Shown here: positions 42,776 to 53,332 of the stretch, in pieces
Numbering within the stretch: the stretch's first letter is position 1
Layout of the letters: each line of letters starts with the position of its first letter
Assembly: GCF_024586455.1 (NCBI RefSeq)
Contig: NW_026089624.1
Coordinates: 25,748,069 to 25,812,068 of the forward strand
From: Bactrocera neohumeralis
Taxonomy: Eukaryota; Arthropoda; Insecta; Diptera; Tephritidae
Length of the DNA stretch: 64,000 nt
Direction of reading: 5' to 3'
Notes under the pieces: generated by a model
Seen by the model: the letters and a program-made list of their open reading frames with translations, nothing else
What the model was told of the DNA's origin: nothing
Databases searched by the model: none
Made by a program: the position numbers and the translations under genes

Positions 42776-43712
42776 TAGGGTGATTCAAAAATATATTTTT
42801 TTTTTTTTTCAATTGGTACTCGCAAAAATAGGTTCCTAGACACCTCTAAGAAAGCCTCTCCAAATATGAGTTTTTAATTGTAACGGTAAGGTCCTCCGCC
42901 TAACGGTTTTCTATTTTTTCTTATTATCAGATATAAAAATTTATATCTCGCTTCCAACTACTTGAAAAAATATCTTGTTAATTAGGTTTTGTAGGAAATT
43001 GAATGCTCTAAAATATGGTCTCTTATGATTTTTTCGTAAACCCAACCGTTTAAAAGATATTAACGGTTGAAATTTGACTATTTTTTGAAAAATTTTGTAT
43101 TTCTTATGAATTTTATAACTCAATGAAAAAAAATTATTATGAATAGATTTTTGGAGAGGCTTTCTTAGAGGTGTCTAGGAACCTATTTTTCAGAGTACCA
43201 AACGAAAAATTTTTTTTTTTTTTGATCCACCCTAATATGCATTGATGTTTGACGATGAATATCTCGTAAACGCTTAACTTAATCGAAATATCATCGTAGA
43301 CCATTTTTATAGAGCAGTAAATTTCCTACAAAACTATGTGTTTCATCATTCATAATAATTTTTTTTCATTGAGTTATAAAATTAATAAGAAATAAAGAAT
43401 TTTTCCAAAAATAGTCAAATTTCAACCGTTAATATCATTTAAACGGTTGGGTTTACGAAAAAATCATAAGAGACCATATTTTAGAGCATTCAATTTCCTA
43501 CAAAACCTAATTAACAAGATATTTTTTCAAGTAGTTGGAAGCGAGATATAAATATTTCTATCTGATAATAAGAAAAAATAGAAAACCGTTAGGCGGAGGA
43601 CCTTCCCGTTACAATTAAAAACTCATATTTGGAGAGGCTTTCTTAGAGGTGTCTAGGAACCTATTTTTGCGAGTACCAATTGAAAAAAAAAAAAAAAATT
43701 TGAATCACCCTA
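42776..43712. mobile_element. Compound foldback hAT-like MITE (937 bp)
   Basis: Ends tagggtgattcaaa (42776) and tttgaatcaccctaa are flanked by the perfect 8-bp duplication atgtacat (42768-42775 and 43713-43720). Inside are three related termini, not two: a third 'tgatccacccta' end lies at 43223-43234. Left arm sequence 42812-43125 is repeated inverted at about 43330-43675. The inner part 43140-43234 is a further copy of the left terminus, also inverted. It looks like one MITE plus a second, partial, inverted unit mobilised together. Non-coding. Confidence 0.85.
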
Positions 43713-43720
43713 ATGTACAT

Positions 43721-44430
43721 ATATTAAAACGACTGTAAAAGAATTTGCAAATTACAATTTCGGATGTTTTCCGCGATGAAGTTTAAAGTGAGGGAGTATA
43801 TACATAATTGTTGTGCGATTATCCAATCATATATTTAATTCGCGACAAAGTTTTGCTATTCTTTTTGTATTCAGATTGTAGGTATGTAATATTTGTAAAA
43901 ATATGCTGATATGTATGTATGTTTTAGGTATATATGTATATTTTTGGTTTTCGTTTTGTTTTGTATCTTCCGCTTTAGCTTAGGTTTTATGAGGGATTTT
44001 ACTTGATGCTTTTTTTAGCCCAGTGGGAGTCGCAGGAAATATTGCATGTGTGTAATACTTGACTATTATTGTTTTTTTCCCCCATTTTTTAACGGTGTGT
44101 CTAAAGACATAAGCTAAGCAAATCGGCAGGTACTGTAGTTTTTTGCAGTTATTTTTTTGTACATATACATCTATCGAACATATATGGGCATTGAAATTAA
44201 ATTTTTATATTTCGAATTATATGTACATACATACATACATATATGTAATGAATAAAGTATCGGAAATTCTTCATTCCACCTCTCATCTCCCGCTTATATG
44301 AACGACAGGTAAATTTTTTGTCCTATGTTGGTACAACTGTCCTTAATTATGATTAGTGTGTTTACAGCAGCTGTTTATGTCAGTCGACCTCATTAGTGTT
44401 TCGAACTTTAAAATTTAAATCAACATATTT
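43721..44430. other. Unassigned AT-rich stretch
   Basis: No gene seen. It contains tatg/catacata-type microsatellites near 44220-44245. Confidence 0.4.
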
Positions 44431-44435
44431 GTGTT

Positions 44436-44692
44436 AAATTTTGGCCAAACACTCAACTAATATCATTGAGCAAGCATCGTATTCACTTGATATGGCCCTT
44501 TGTGACTTTTACCTTTCTCCACAAATGAAATATCCACTTTGGGGAACATGCTTCGACTCAATTGAAGACATCAAAACAAATTCGACGCGAGAGCTGAAGC
44601 CCATCCCGGAAACTGCCTATAAAAAATCTTTTGTCGATTGGAAGAAGTGTGCATCGCTTCAAATGGATATTACTTTGAAGGCGATAAAATAA
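44436..44692 (+). pseudogene. mariner transposase C-terminal fragment
   Basis: Plus-strand reading of about 84 codons: AKHSTNIIEQASYSLDMALC, DFYLSPQMKYPLWGTCFDSI and the terminal KKSFVDWKKCASLQMD. It corresponds to the last quarter of a mariner transposase, where the third catalytic Asp lies in a SPDLAPxD-type block (here SLDMALCD). No terminal repeat is visible on either side. A similar fragment of a related element lies at 52265-52410. Confidence 0.85.
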
Positions 44693-44736
44693 ATTTGGAT
44701 GATGATGGAAAAATTTTCTTACAGGGTACATATTAA

Positions 44737-45395
44737 GGAGGTATTCATGTAATCACTTCGAAAAATCGATTTTTTTTTTTATATTTTGACAGTAAAACCT
44801 ATTGAAAACATGCTGTGAAAAATTCAGACCGAAATTCATAGTATTTGATAAGTTACAGCACATACTCGCCGACGTGTCGTAAGCGACTGTCTACCATGCG
44901 CCATGACAAGTCTGCAGCTGCTACGTTTCTAAATTTTTCTCGAATCATCATTTTCTGAAACTGTAATGGTCCTAAAAAAAAAAGTATTCAACCGATTGCT
45001 TTAAAATTTACATATGTTCTTCTACTCATTTATAGCTATCGTCCCTACCTACCATTTTTAACGAAAAAAAAGATTTTCTTTTTTTTGAAGTTCGACTTTT
45101 TTTTATGAAATTGATTATATTTGGTAGGGACGATAGCCGCAGAACTACTGAATAATAATCCATTAGATTTGTGTATTTCAGACGACATGAACATCCGCTA
45201 TCACCATGACCAGTGAACTACTTTTTTTTGTTGGGGACTACTTTGATTTAAAAAAATATATTAAAAATGTAAAAAACGAAAAAAAAATTTTATTTGTACA
45301 TTTCAAAATACAAATAAAAATATATTAAAAAATTAAAATGATTGAATTTGTTGTCGCATAAAAAAAATTTCCAGCGTTCACATGAGAGTACCCCC
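44737..45395. mobile_element. TTAA-flanked MITE, second copy (659 bp)
   Basis: TTAA at 44733-44736 and 45396-45399. Ends are ggaggtattcatgt on the left and, inverted, acatgagagtaccccc on the right, similar in style to the ggggtcagtagggta ends of the MITE at 34672. It contains an internal hairpin (ctatcgtccctacctacc at about 45038 against ggtagggacgatag at about 45125). Non-coding. Confidence 0.7.
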
Positions 45396-45399
45396 TTAA

Positions 45400-46847
45400 T
45401 TATACCACGTTCGTTTTTGATTTTAGGTTTTTTTTGTTCTTTTGGTTTTTACTTTATTTCGCGCCCGTTATTTATTTTAGTAGGCTTTTCTTTTGTTCCT
45501 CATTGTTTTTTTTCTGCATCTTTCCACTTCTCGTCACTTGATGTTTTCGTTTTTTTTTTTGTATTTAACTTTTTATGTGAACTTTCCGTGTCCTTTTGTT
45601 CCTTTTTTCAGTGTAATTTTGTACTTTTTAAATGTTGACTTTAATCTGAATTTTTCGGTTTTTTTTGTTTTTACTTAGGTGCCTTTCGGAAAGGCTCAAA
45701 GGACCATTTGTTAACGTATGACATTATATACATATGTACTTACTCAAAACGAGAACACTGAAATTATGACCCTAATAAATTGAAAAGTAAACACACTGTT
45801 TCCACTATATGCGTATGAATTTTTATGTTTGCTTATTCATAGTATATGTACATGCCACTATAGAAGGATGTGGCCAACCTTTTCAATTGGAAGGTTTTGA
45901 ATATATTTATTCCGCTTATGGTATTTCACAAAGTGGATTATGTTTTGTCGGTTTTCTAGAGTCTACTTATATGTACATATATTTGTATACATTGCCGAAC
46001 AAATAATGCACAAGCATACAAACATACATATGCATACACATGTGAATATGTCACCAACAAAAAATTTAAACATTGTTCGACAAAAACAACAATCGTCTCA
46101 AATAGCATAAGCATCACAAGTCAATATGGCAGCCAAATTGGCAAAGCCCAAATGGAGTAAATCTTTCAACAAAAACATGTTCATTCATAAACGCAGGCGC
46201 ACATTCCCTGAGCATGCCTTTGCCTACAAGCGTCTTTTCGTGACGATGGCAAAAGCTAAAAATCATAAATTGAACAACTTCTGATGTTCCTCTGGAAGGA
46301 AAACTGACAACCCCGCAAACTCACAAAACACAGAAAATAGTGACAAAACAGGCAACATAGTTCTCGTCGATTTAAAATATTTGTCAAATCTAAAATATTT
46401 GTCCGTGACTCGCAAAAATCAGCGCCGATACGTCTGCAAGCTCATACATAAACATAGATATTTATGCTAATTTGTAGGCTAAGCTGTTCGAGTGGCAAGG
46501 GAAGCGGTGACAATCGGCGTTAGTTCCTTTGTGTTTTTCGGCATAGCTCGGATTTTCTATGAACAACACAATGTTGTGACGCTTTGTCGTCGCGTCATTG
46601 CTTTGACACATTGACTCTTTGGCAAAAGGTGAGCTTCGGCCATTGGTTTTCCGTGTCAACGGAGATACGAAACGATGCGTGCAGCACTTGTTATTCCCTT
46701 ATGAATGTTTGTACATATGTGGCTCGTATTTGCTTTCGTAAACATACAGACACATGTGCCAAACAAATAATATATATACATATGTATAATATACGCCATA
46801 AAAATTCTATTGGTACAAATGTTGATATAAAATATGTAATGGGAATA
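45400..46847. other. Unassigned; T-rich, then mixed sequence
   Basis: 45400-45680 is strongly T-rich. 45678-45740 resembles 21712-21780 (ggctcaaaggaccat motif) and may be an LTR remnant. 45800-46010 contains a short open frame without motifs. 46729-46775 resembles 850-895. I find no supported gene. Confidence 0.4.
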
Positions 46848-46852
46848 TGCAT

Positions 46853-47042
46853 TGTGGAGAACCGAACCAGAGAGCGAGCAACGAGAGCCTGCCAATTACG
46901 AGTAAATTACGTGCACGTGTGCACGTTCTAGTTTTAGTACTATATATACGGTGAAGCGGTGAAGACAGAAAAACTAAATCTTTGGAGTACTATACTATAC
47001 ACGATTCTTTTTATTTATAACGCAAACAGGTAGGTTCTTACA
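46853..47042 (+). repeat. 5' LTR with TATA box
   Basis: 190 bases, TG...CA bounded. It contains a palindromic acgtgcacgtgtgcacgt block at 46909-46926 and a tatatata box at 46941-46948, a plausible promoter for the element's RNA. It is identical to the 3' LTR. Confidence 0.93.
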
Positions 47043-47043
47043 G

Positions 47044-47054
47044 TGGCGACGAGA
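47044..47054 (+). promoter_or_regulatory. Putative primer-binding site
   Basis: tggcgacgaga lies one or two bases after the 5' LTR. The TGGCGAC start is like binding sites assigned to arginine tRNA in other insect retrotransposons. Which tRNA it pairs with was not checked. Confidence 0.5.
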
Positions 47055-47552
47055 ATGAGATTATGTGTAGTAGCAAGACATTTTCTTTCAGTTGGAAAAA
47101 GCTGAACTAAAATTTGTTTAATTTCTTCCACGCAAATAATAGCATCGGTTTTTCTGCATCGGATTTTTTTTTCTTGGCGAGTTAAAAGCAGCGAGTTGAT
47201 ATACACAGTTGATGAAATAGCGAAGGAGAAAATATTTCTCTACATTCAGCAAACCAGCACAACTGTCAATAAGAGACGTAGCAAACAACAAAAATAAGCA
47301 AAGGTTTGTTCCATTAGATTGGAAATTTGGCAAGAAAATGAAATAAACATTTGACGTTTCTTTTTTTTAGGCCATTCAATTGGCGCAACTGAATGTAAAG
47401 AGGTTGCCCATTAAATTGGTTTGTTGAGCGACAAATACAGTGACCATTAAATTGGAAAAGCATTTATTTGGAAATTAAAAACCACTGAACTGGTAAAATA
47501 TACTTCGGTCCGGGGCATTAAATTGGCTAAAGAAGAAATAAAAACAAACAAG

Positions 47553-50500
47553 ATGAGCGAAATTAAACCATTCCTGTGTGATAGCATTGATAGGGCGTTA
47601 TTACGAAGCGAGTGGGAAAAATGGCTGAGATCGTTTACCCTGTATCTTCAATCGGAAGATATTACAAATGAGGTAAAGCGAAGAAACAAACTGCTTCACT
47701 TAGGTGGGCCACAACTACAAGAGGTAATATATAATATCCCTGGGGCCATAGCGGAAGTTGGCACTGAACAGCCGGTCGATATATTTAATATTTTAGTCGA
47801 GAAATTAAATAATTTCTTTTCGCCAAAACGAAACTCGTCATTTGAGAGACACATGTTTAGAAACATAGCGCCTTTGGAGAACGAAAATTTTAACAATTTC
47901 TTATTGCGTTTGAGGTACCAAGCTTCTAAATGTCATTTTGGCGAAACAAAAAGCGAAATAGAAGACATCGCTTTAAAAGATAAACTCATTGAGTCGTGGG
48001 CTCCAGTGGAGCTTAAAAAACGCTTACTTGAAAAAGAACACGACTTGAAAGAAATTATTGATGCTTGCCAGATTCATGAGCAGATATATAAACAATCGCA
48101 GGACATGTTGCCTAAAAAAGAGGGTGAAGAAGTGAACAGGGTGGTTGCAAAATCAAAAGGGAGCAGGAATAATGGGGGTGAGTGTGGTAGATGTGGTCAG
48201 GCGGGGCACGTGAGCTCTGACATTAATTGTCCAGCAAGAAATGCTAAATGCAATAAATGTGGTTTAATAGGGCATTACTCACGCAAATGCAAAACAAAGA
48301 GTTTTAAAAGAAAACTCGGCGACGAAAAATACAATAGTTCGAAACAGCGCCGATTACATCCGTCAAAAGTTAGGTGTATCGAAAAAGCAAACAACGACTC
48401 ATCAGATGATTCCCTAGAATATGATTGCCTTCAAGTGGAATCGTGCAAATCGACGAACGAGTTTATAAATTGCCACATTGGTGGACATACTGTCCCTATG
48501 ATAATAGATTCAGGATCTAGGTTTAACTTGTTAGGTCAAGACGTTTGGAATGCGTTGAATGCCAATAAAGCAACCATGTGGAACATCCGCACGGAGTCAG
48601 CAAATCAATTCAAGGGTTATGCAGCTAATAAAATTTTAACAGTTTTATATGTTTTCGAGGCACCAATAGGGGTGAGAAAGGGTACGGAAGTTATAGCTAC
48701 TTTTTATGTAATAAAAGATGGGAAACAATCTCTTCTCGGCCGAGATACTGCCATTCAACTCAAGGTATTGATATTGGGGCTTGACGTAAATAGAATTGAG
48801 AAAATAGAACCGTTTCCGAAAATTTTCAATATTAAGATAAAGCTATCGTTTGATAAGTCCATTAAACCAGTTAAACAGCCTTTACGTCGCATTCCAGTTG
48901 CCCTAGAGAAACAAGTTGAGAAGAAATTAGAAGAAGCGCTCGCCAAGGATATCATAGAGCCAGTTAGGGGTCCAACTCAATGGATCTCACCAATTGTCGT
49001 AGTTCTAAAGGATCATGGTGAAATGCGTCTTTGTGTCGATATGCGTAGGGCCAATAAAGCTGTGCTACGAGAAAACTACCCCCTGCCCACGTTCGATACC
49101 TTTATGACGAAACTGAGCGATGCAAAAATATTTTCTCGACTTGATCTTAAATGGGCGTATCACCAATTGGAACTTGAAGAATCAAGTCGAGAAATTACAA
49201 CATTTATAACACATAAAGGTTTGTTCCGTTACAAAAGATTAATGTTTGGCATCAATTCCGCCCCAGAAATATTTCGGCGGGTTTTCGAGGAGCTACTCTC
49301 GACGTGCCAAAATTGCTTGAATTATTTAGACGATATTATCGTATATGGAAAATCGGAAAAAGATCATGACTCAGCCGTTGAAAATGTACTTAAGGTTTTG
49401 AAGAACAACAATGTTTTACTCAATGATGAAAAATGCCTTTGGTGGGCAAGAAAACTTAAATTTTTGGGTCACGTATTGTCGGATGTAGGTATATTTCCGG
49501 ACCCGGACAAAATTAAAACAATTTTGGAGTTTAGAGCACCGCAAACAAAAGAAGAAACAAGAAGCTTTCTTGGCCTCATCACGTACATCGGAAAATTTAT
49601 ACCGGATATGGCTGATACGACAGAGCCGCTGAGAAAGCTACTGAAGTTAGATGCAAAATTTATATGGGGCCCCACACAACAAAACGCTTTTGCAAAACTG
49701 AAACATCTTTTATCAAACATACCCACCTTATCATATTTTGATCCCTCAAATAAAACAAGGGTCATTGCGGATGCGAGTCCTGTGGCTTTGGGTGCAGTCC
49801 TTATACAGTACAATTCTAACAATGAACCGAATATTATTTCTTTTGCCAGTAAAAGCCTTTCGGAAGTAGAAAAAAGATATTCTCAAACAGAAAAAGAAAG
49901 TTTGGCGCTTGTATGGGCTGTCGAGAGGTTCTATTACTACTTAGTAGGACTAGACTTTGAATTGGTCACCGATCATAAGCCTCTTGAAACCATATTTAAA
50001 CCAACTTCAAAACCACCTGCGAGAATTGAACGGTGGCTCTTGAGGCTTCAGTCGTTTAAATTTAAAGTTATATACCGCTCAGGAAAAGAAAACATTGCGG
50101 ACTCTCTTTCGAGGTTATGCAAATTGGAAAGAGCGAAGTCCTTTGATGACAACGTAGAGAAATCTATTTTTCACATAATTTCCAATTCAACTCCAACAGC
50201 ATTGACCATAAGCGAGATCTCAGAGAAGGGTTCAAGGGATAAAGAAATGATTGAAGCCATGGAGTATATTAAATGTGACAGCTGGCCATCAAATACTATC
50301 AATAGATACTTTCCATTTAGACACGAATTAACAACAGTTGGTGATATAATCTTGCGCGGCACCCGGATAGTTATACCAACAGACCTACGGGCAAAAGTTT
50401 TGGAGCTAGCTCATGAAGGACACCCTGGTGAATCCGCCATGAAAAGAAGGTTGAGGGCAAAAGTGTGGTGGCCTTTAATTGACAGAGAAGTAGAAACCTT

Positions 50501-51566
50501 TGTGAAAAATTGTCGTGACTGTTTAATGGTTTCACGTCCAAATAATCCTGCGCCGATGCAAAGGCATGTATTTCCAAATGGCCCTTGGCAATGTGTAGCT
50601 ACAGACCTGTTGGGACCGCTACCGAATAACGAACATCTACTCGTTTTAATTGATTATTATTCACGCTACCAAGAAATAAAATTCTTGAGGAAAATTACCT
50701 CTGATGAAATAATTAACGCTTTCCAAGCAATCTTTTGTCGCTTAGGATTACCTAAATCATTAAGAGCAGATAATGGAAGACAATTTATCAGCACAGAGTT
50801 TAGAAAATATTGCAAAGATAACAACATCACCCTTATCACGACACCACCCTATTGGCCTCAAGCAAACGGCGAAGTTGAAAATATGAATAAGTCGCTGGTG
50901 AAACGCTTAAAAATCGCCCATTCAAAAAAACTTAACTATCTAAAAGAACTTGAAAAATTCATTTTAATGTATAATGTTACCCCTCATGGTACTACCGGAT
51001 CCGCACCAACTGAACTGATGTTTAACCGCACGATTCGAGACAAGATACCGGGGATACAAGATATATCTGATGATATTTTAGACTCGGCAGCGCGAGACTT
51101 GGATACGATAAATAAACAAAAAGGGAAAAGGAAGGGGGATACGACCCGCAGAGCAAAACCATCTGATATAAAGCCGGGAGACAAAGTATTACTCCGCAAC
51201 GTTGTGACCTCACATAAACTTACACCCACGTTTGACTCCACGGAATACGAAGTCGTAGAGTGTTGTGAAAATGAAGTGATAGTAGCGGCTGACGGAAAAC
51301 GCGTTCGTAGGAATATAAGCCACGTTAAGAAGGTGCCACTTCAGGTCCAAGGCGAAAACTTAACTCAAACTGCAGTGTCTGGAATAACACCCCCTGCCAC
51401 ATCCACACCTCTCCCTCAACCATCAACCACTGACGGCCACAACGAACATCCTGGAAGTAGCAAGCCTGACGACGGATCCAAAATACGTTTGAAGCTTTAT
51501 AATAAAGGAGGGATGTGGAGAACCGAACCAGAGAGCGAGCAACGAGAGCCTGCCAATTACGAGTAA
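47553..51566 (+). CDS. Gag-Pol polyprotein of LTR retrotransposon (intact)
   Basis: One uninterrupted frame of 1337 codons from the ATG at 47553 (MSEIKPFLCDS); the frame is open a little upstream but without ATG. Rough order: Gag-like region 1-200; two zinc knuckles CGRCGQAGH and CNKCGLIGHYSRKC at 209-245; protease with IIDSGSRFNLL near 316; reverse transcriptase with FSRLDLKWAYHQ and catalytic YLDDIIVYG near 590; RNase H with TDHKPLETIF near 810; integrase with a HHCC finger at about 950-990 and a D,D,E core (ATDLLGPL, ADNGRQF, NGEVENMN) at 1019-1110. Gag and Pol are fused with no frameshift. The last 17 codons lie inside the 3' LTR. The general type resembles insect proteins labelled K02A2.6-like. 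No damage is seen. Confidence 0.96.
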   Translation: MSEIKPFLCDSIDRALLRSEWEKWLRSFTLYLQSEDITNEVKRRNKLLHLGGPQLQEVIYNIPGAIAEVGTEQPVDIFNILVEKLNNFFSPKRNSSFERHMFRNIAPLENENFNNFLLRLRYQASKCHFGETKSEIEDIALKDKLIESWAPVELKKRLLEKEHDLKEIIDACQIHEQIYKQSQDMLPKKEGEEVNRVVAKSKGSRNNGGECGRCGQAGHVSSDINCPARNAKCNKCGLIGHYSRKCKTKSFKRKLGDEKYNSSKQRRLHPSKVRCIEKANNDSSDDSLEYDCLQVESCKSTNEFINCHIGGHTVPMIIDSGSRFNLLGQDVWNALNANKATMWNIRTESANQFKGYAANKILTVLYVFEAPIGVRKGTEVIATFYVIKDGKQSLLGRDTAIQLKVLILGLDVNRIEKIEPFPKIFNIKIKLSFDKSIKPVKQPLRRIPVALEKQVEKKLEEALAKDIIEPVRGPTQWISPIVVVLKDHGEMRLCVDMRRANKAVLRENYPLPTFDTFMTKLSDAKIFSRLDLKWAYHQLELEESSREITTFITHKGLFRYKRLMFGINSAPEIFRRVFEELLSTCQNCLNYLDDIIVYGKSEKDHDSAVENVLKVLKNNNVLLNDEKCLWWARKLKFLGHVLSDVGIFPDPDKIKTILEFRAPQTKEETRSFLGLITYIGKFIPDMADTTEPLRKLLKLDAKFIWGPTQQNAFAKLKHLLSNIPTLSYFDPSNKTRVIADASPVALGAVLIQYNSNNEPNIISFASKSLSEVEKRYSQTEKESLALVWAVERFYYYLVGLDFELVTDHKPLETIFKPTSKPPARIERWLLRLQSFKFKVIYRSGKENIADSLSRLCKLERAKSFDDNVEKSIFHIISNSTPTALTISEISEKGSRDKEMIEAMEYIKCDSWPSNTINRYFPFRHELTTVGDIILRGTRIVIPTDLRAKVLELAHEGHPGESAMKRRLRAKVWWPLIDREVETFVKNCRDCLMVSRPNNPAPMQRHVFPNGPWQCVATDLLGPLPNNEHLLVLIDYYSRYQEIKFLRKITSDEIINAFQAIFCRLGLPKSLRADNGRQFISTEFRKYCKDNNITLITTPPYWPQANGEVENMNKSLVKRLKIAHSKKLNYLKELEKFILMYNVTPHGTTGSAPTELMFNRTIRDKIPGIQDISDDILDSAARDLDTINKQKGKRKGDTTRRAKPSDIKPGDKVLLRNVVTSHKLTPTFDSTEYEVVECCENEVIVAADGKRVRRNISHVKKVPLQVQGENLTQTAVSGITPPATSTPLPQPSTTDGHNEHPGSSKPDDGSKIRLKLYNKGGMWRTEPESEQREPANYE
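51504..51513 (+). promoter_or_regulatory. Polypurine tract
   Basis: aaaggaggga immediately precedes the 3' LTR, the expected position of the plus-strand primer. It lies within the coding sequence. The same tract occurs before the older copy's LTR (52679-52688). Confidence 0.85.
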
Positions 51567-51703
51567 ATTACGTGCACGTGTGCACGTTCTAGTTTTAGTA
51601 CTATATATACGGTGAAGCGGTGAAGACAGAAAAACTAAATCTTTGGAGTACTATACTATACACGATTCTTTTTATTTATAACGCAAACAGGTAGGTTCTT
51701 ACA
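51514..51703 (+). repeat. 3' LTR
   Basis: 190 bases, identical to the 5' LTR. Its first 53 bases also encode the C-terminus of the polyprotein (WRTEPESEQREPANYE). Confidence 0.93.
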
Positions 51704-51708
51704 TGCAT

Positions 51709-52240
51709 ATATGAAGGTCATGAATTTTTTTGGAGAAATGAAAAGAATGACCCAAGACGTGTTGATATGAGCACATTTCAGTTCGTTTGGCACATCTTCA
51801 TATTGTAATAGTCGAAATAAATATAATTTATTTGGAATAATAATTTATTTAAGATTATTTTTTAACTAATTTTCCCGTAAAAAAATTAAAAATTTTACCA
51901 TTTTTCGGAAAAAACGATTCATATGGTACAAAATAATCACGCCTATGTGACTTTGCATATTTTTTCTTCAAAGCATTTCTCTTTATTCATTTTCGAGTGA
52001 AATCAGTCGTTTTACATATACTACTGTGATCAAATTGAGAGGTGAATTTTTAATTTTTACTTCGCGTGTTCTTCGAATCGGTTAATTTTTTTCTGAAAGT
52101 TAGTAGTACTGTTAGTGACATCTATGCTAAATTTCACGTCAAAGTTAACGAATATTTTATTTTTATTATGTCTGAATTTATTGAACAAAGAGGTGCGATA
52201 ATGCACCACCTGATGCTACATTGATTATTCGTGATCATTT
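51709..52240. other. Unassigned AT-rich stretch
   Basis: No gene recognised. It may include the 5' part of the mariner whose C-terminal fragment follows, but I could not align coding sequence here. Confidence 0.35.
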
Positions 52241-52264
52241 CGCCACATTTTCAACTAATGTCCG

Positions 52265-52412
52265 TGCCGCAACCACCGCATTCACCCGATTTATCTTCGT
52301 GTAACTTCTAGCTAATCAACAAATTCACATGACCACTCCTAGGACACCGTTTTGACTCAATTGAGGATATTAAAGGTGAATCGAAGAAGGCGTGATGGCC
52401 ATCAAAAAAAAA
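52265..52412 (+). pseudogene. mariner transposase fragment at the gap edge
   Basis: Plus-strand reading PQPPHSPDLSSCNF, then PLLGHRFDSIEDIKGESKKA with one stop between. It corresponds to the third-Asp block (SPDL) and the following helix of a mariner transposase. The N gap cuts it. It is similar in region, but not identical, to the fragment at 44436-44692. Confidence 0.75.
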
Positions 52413-52512
52413 NNNNNNNNNNNNNNNNNNNNNNNNNNNNNNNNNNNNNNNNNNNNNNNNNNNNNNNNNNNNNNNNNNNNNNNNNNNNNNNNNNNNNNNN
52501 NNNNNNNNNNNN
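52413..52512. other. Assembly gap (100 N)
   Basis: Exactly 100 N, between a mariner fragment and the 3' part of a second Gypsy copy whose intact relative lies 1 kb upstream. The repeat probably caused the gap. Confidence 0.98.
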
Positions 52513-52877
52513 AGGCGAAAACTTAACTCAAACTGCAGTGTCTGGAATAACACCCCCTGCCACATCCACACCTCTCCCTCAACCATCAACCACTGACAGT
52601 CACAACGAACATCGGACCAATACCTCTGGAAGTAGCAAGCCTGACGACGGATCCAAAATACGTTTAAAGCTTTATAATAAAGGAGGGATGTGGAGAACCG
52701 AACCAGAGAGCGAACAACGAGAGCCCGCCAATTACGAGTAAATTGCGTGCACGTGTGCACGTTCTAGTTTTAGTACTATATATACTGTGAAGCTGTGAAG
52801 ACAATAAAACTAAATCTTTGGAGTACTATACTATACACGATTCTTTTATTTATAACGCAAACAGGTGGGTTCTTACA
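52513..52877 (+). mobile_element. 3' end of an older Gypsy copy, with LTR
   Basis: 52513-52741 encodes the polyprotein C-terminus (GENLTQTAVSGITPPATSTP onward) with a 12-base insertion giving RTNT relative to the intact copy. The LTR spans 52689-52877 and differs from the intact element's LTR at about eight substitutions plus a one-base loss in the T run. The polypurine tract is preserved. Everything upstream is lost in or beyond the N gap. Confidence 0.92.
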
Positions 52878-53299
52878 CTCGCTATTGCCAACTACTTTTT
52901 TTGGAAAAAACCTAGCTATTGTGAATGAAAAAAGCGATGAACTGGCAATGCCTCTAGTTCAACATACAAGCTATGATAGCTTATGGCAAGCCAACATAAT
53001 TATGTTGGCTAAGTCTTCCATACGAAAAAAGCTAATTGCTAAATTTGCTGGTCAAATAAAACACGCCTATTGTTACTGTTCTCCCATAGCATTAACATAT
53101 AGGCGCTAACTACTGACGTGCGTAGTTCCCTATTCTGTTGTGCTGATCTGTACAGTAAATTATGGATATAAGCTTTGGCAAATTATATTTGGTCTTATGT
53201 CATCGATCAGCAAGCCAGGAAAATGGAAAGACACACTGCAGTGAGTGAAATATTGGATAATCGAAAAAGTATTTTCGTATTTCTAATTAAACTTCAACT
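52878..53299. other. Unassigned stretch
   Basis: About 230 bases are open on the plus strand (LAIVNEKSDELAMPLVQHTS, to a stop at 53107) without a recognised motif. It follows the LTR directly, so it may be the site of insertion. I cannot call it a gene. Confidence 0.3.
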
Positions 53300-53332
53300 T
53301 ATTATACTCTTGCAATTAGTTGCCACAGAGTA

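Larger units (their letters stand above)
46853..51703 (+). mobile_element. Complete Gypsy-type LTR retrotransposon
   Basis: Two 190-bp LTRs (46853-47042 and 51514-51703), identical base for base as far as I can read, begin TGTGGAG and end TTACA. They are flanked by a 5-bp duplication tgcat (46848-46852 and 51704-51708). A possible primer-binding site tggcgacgaga starts at 47044, and a purine tract aaaggaggga (51504-51513) abuts the 3' LTR. One ORF fills the interior and there is no env-like frame. Identical LTRs imply a recent insertion. An older copy contributes its 3' end at 52513-52877. Confidence 0.96.

Noticed and set aside
45342..45678. Overlapping plus-strand ORFs rich in Phe, Ser and Leu
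   Set aside because: They are translations of a T-rich low-complexity stretch; the apparent hydrophobic segments come from base composition and no family motif is present.
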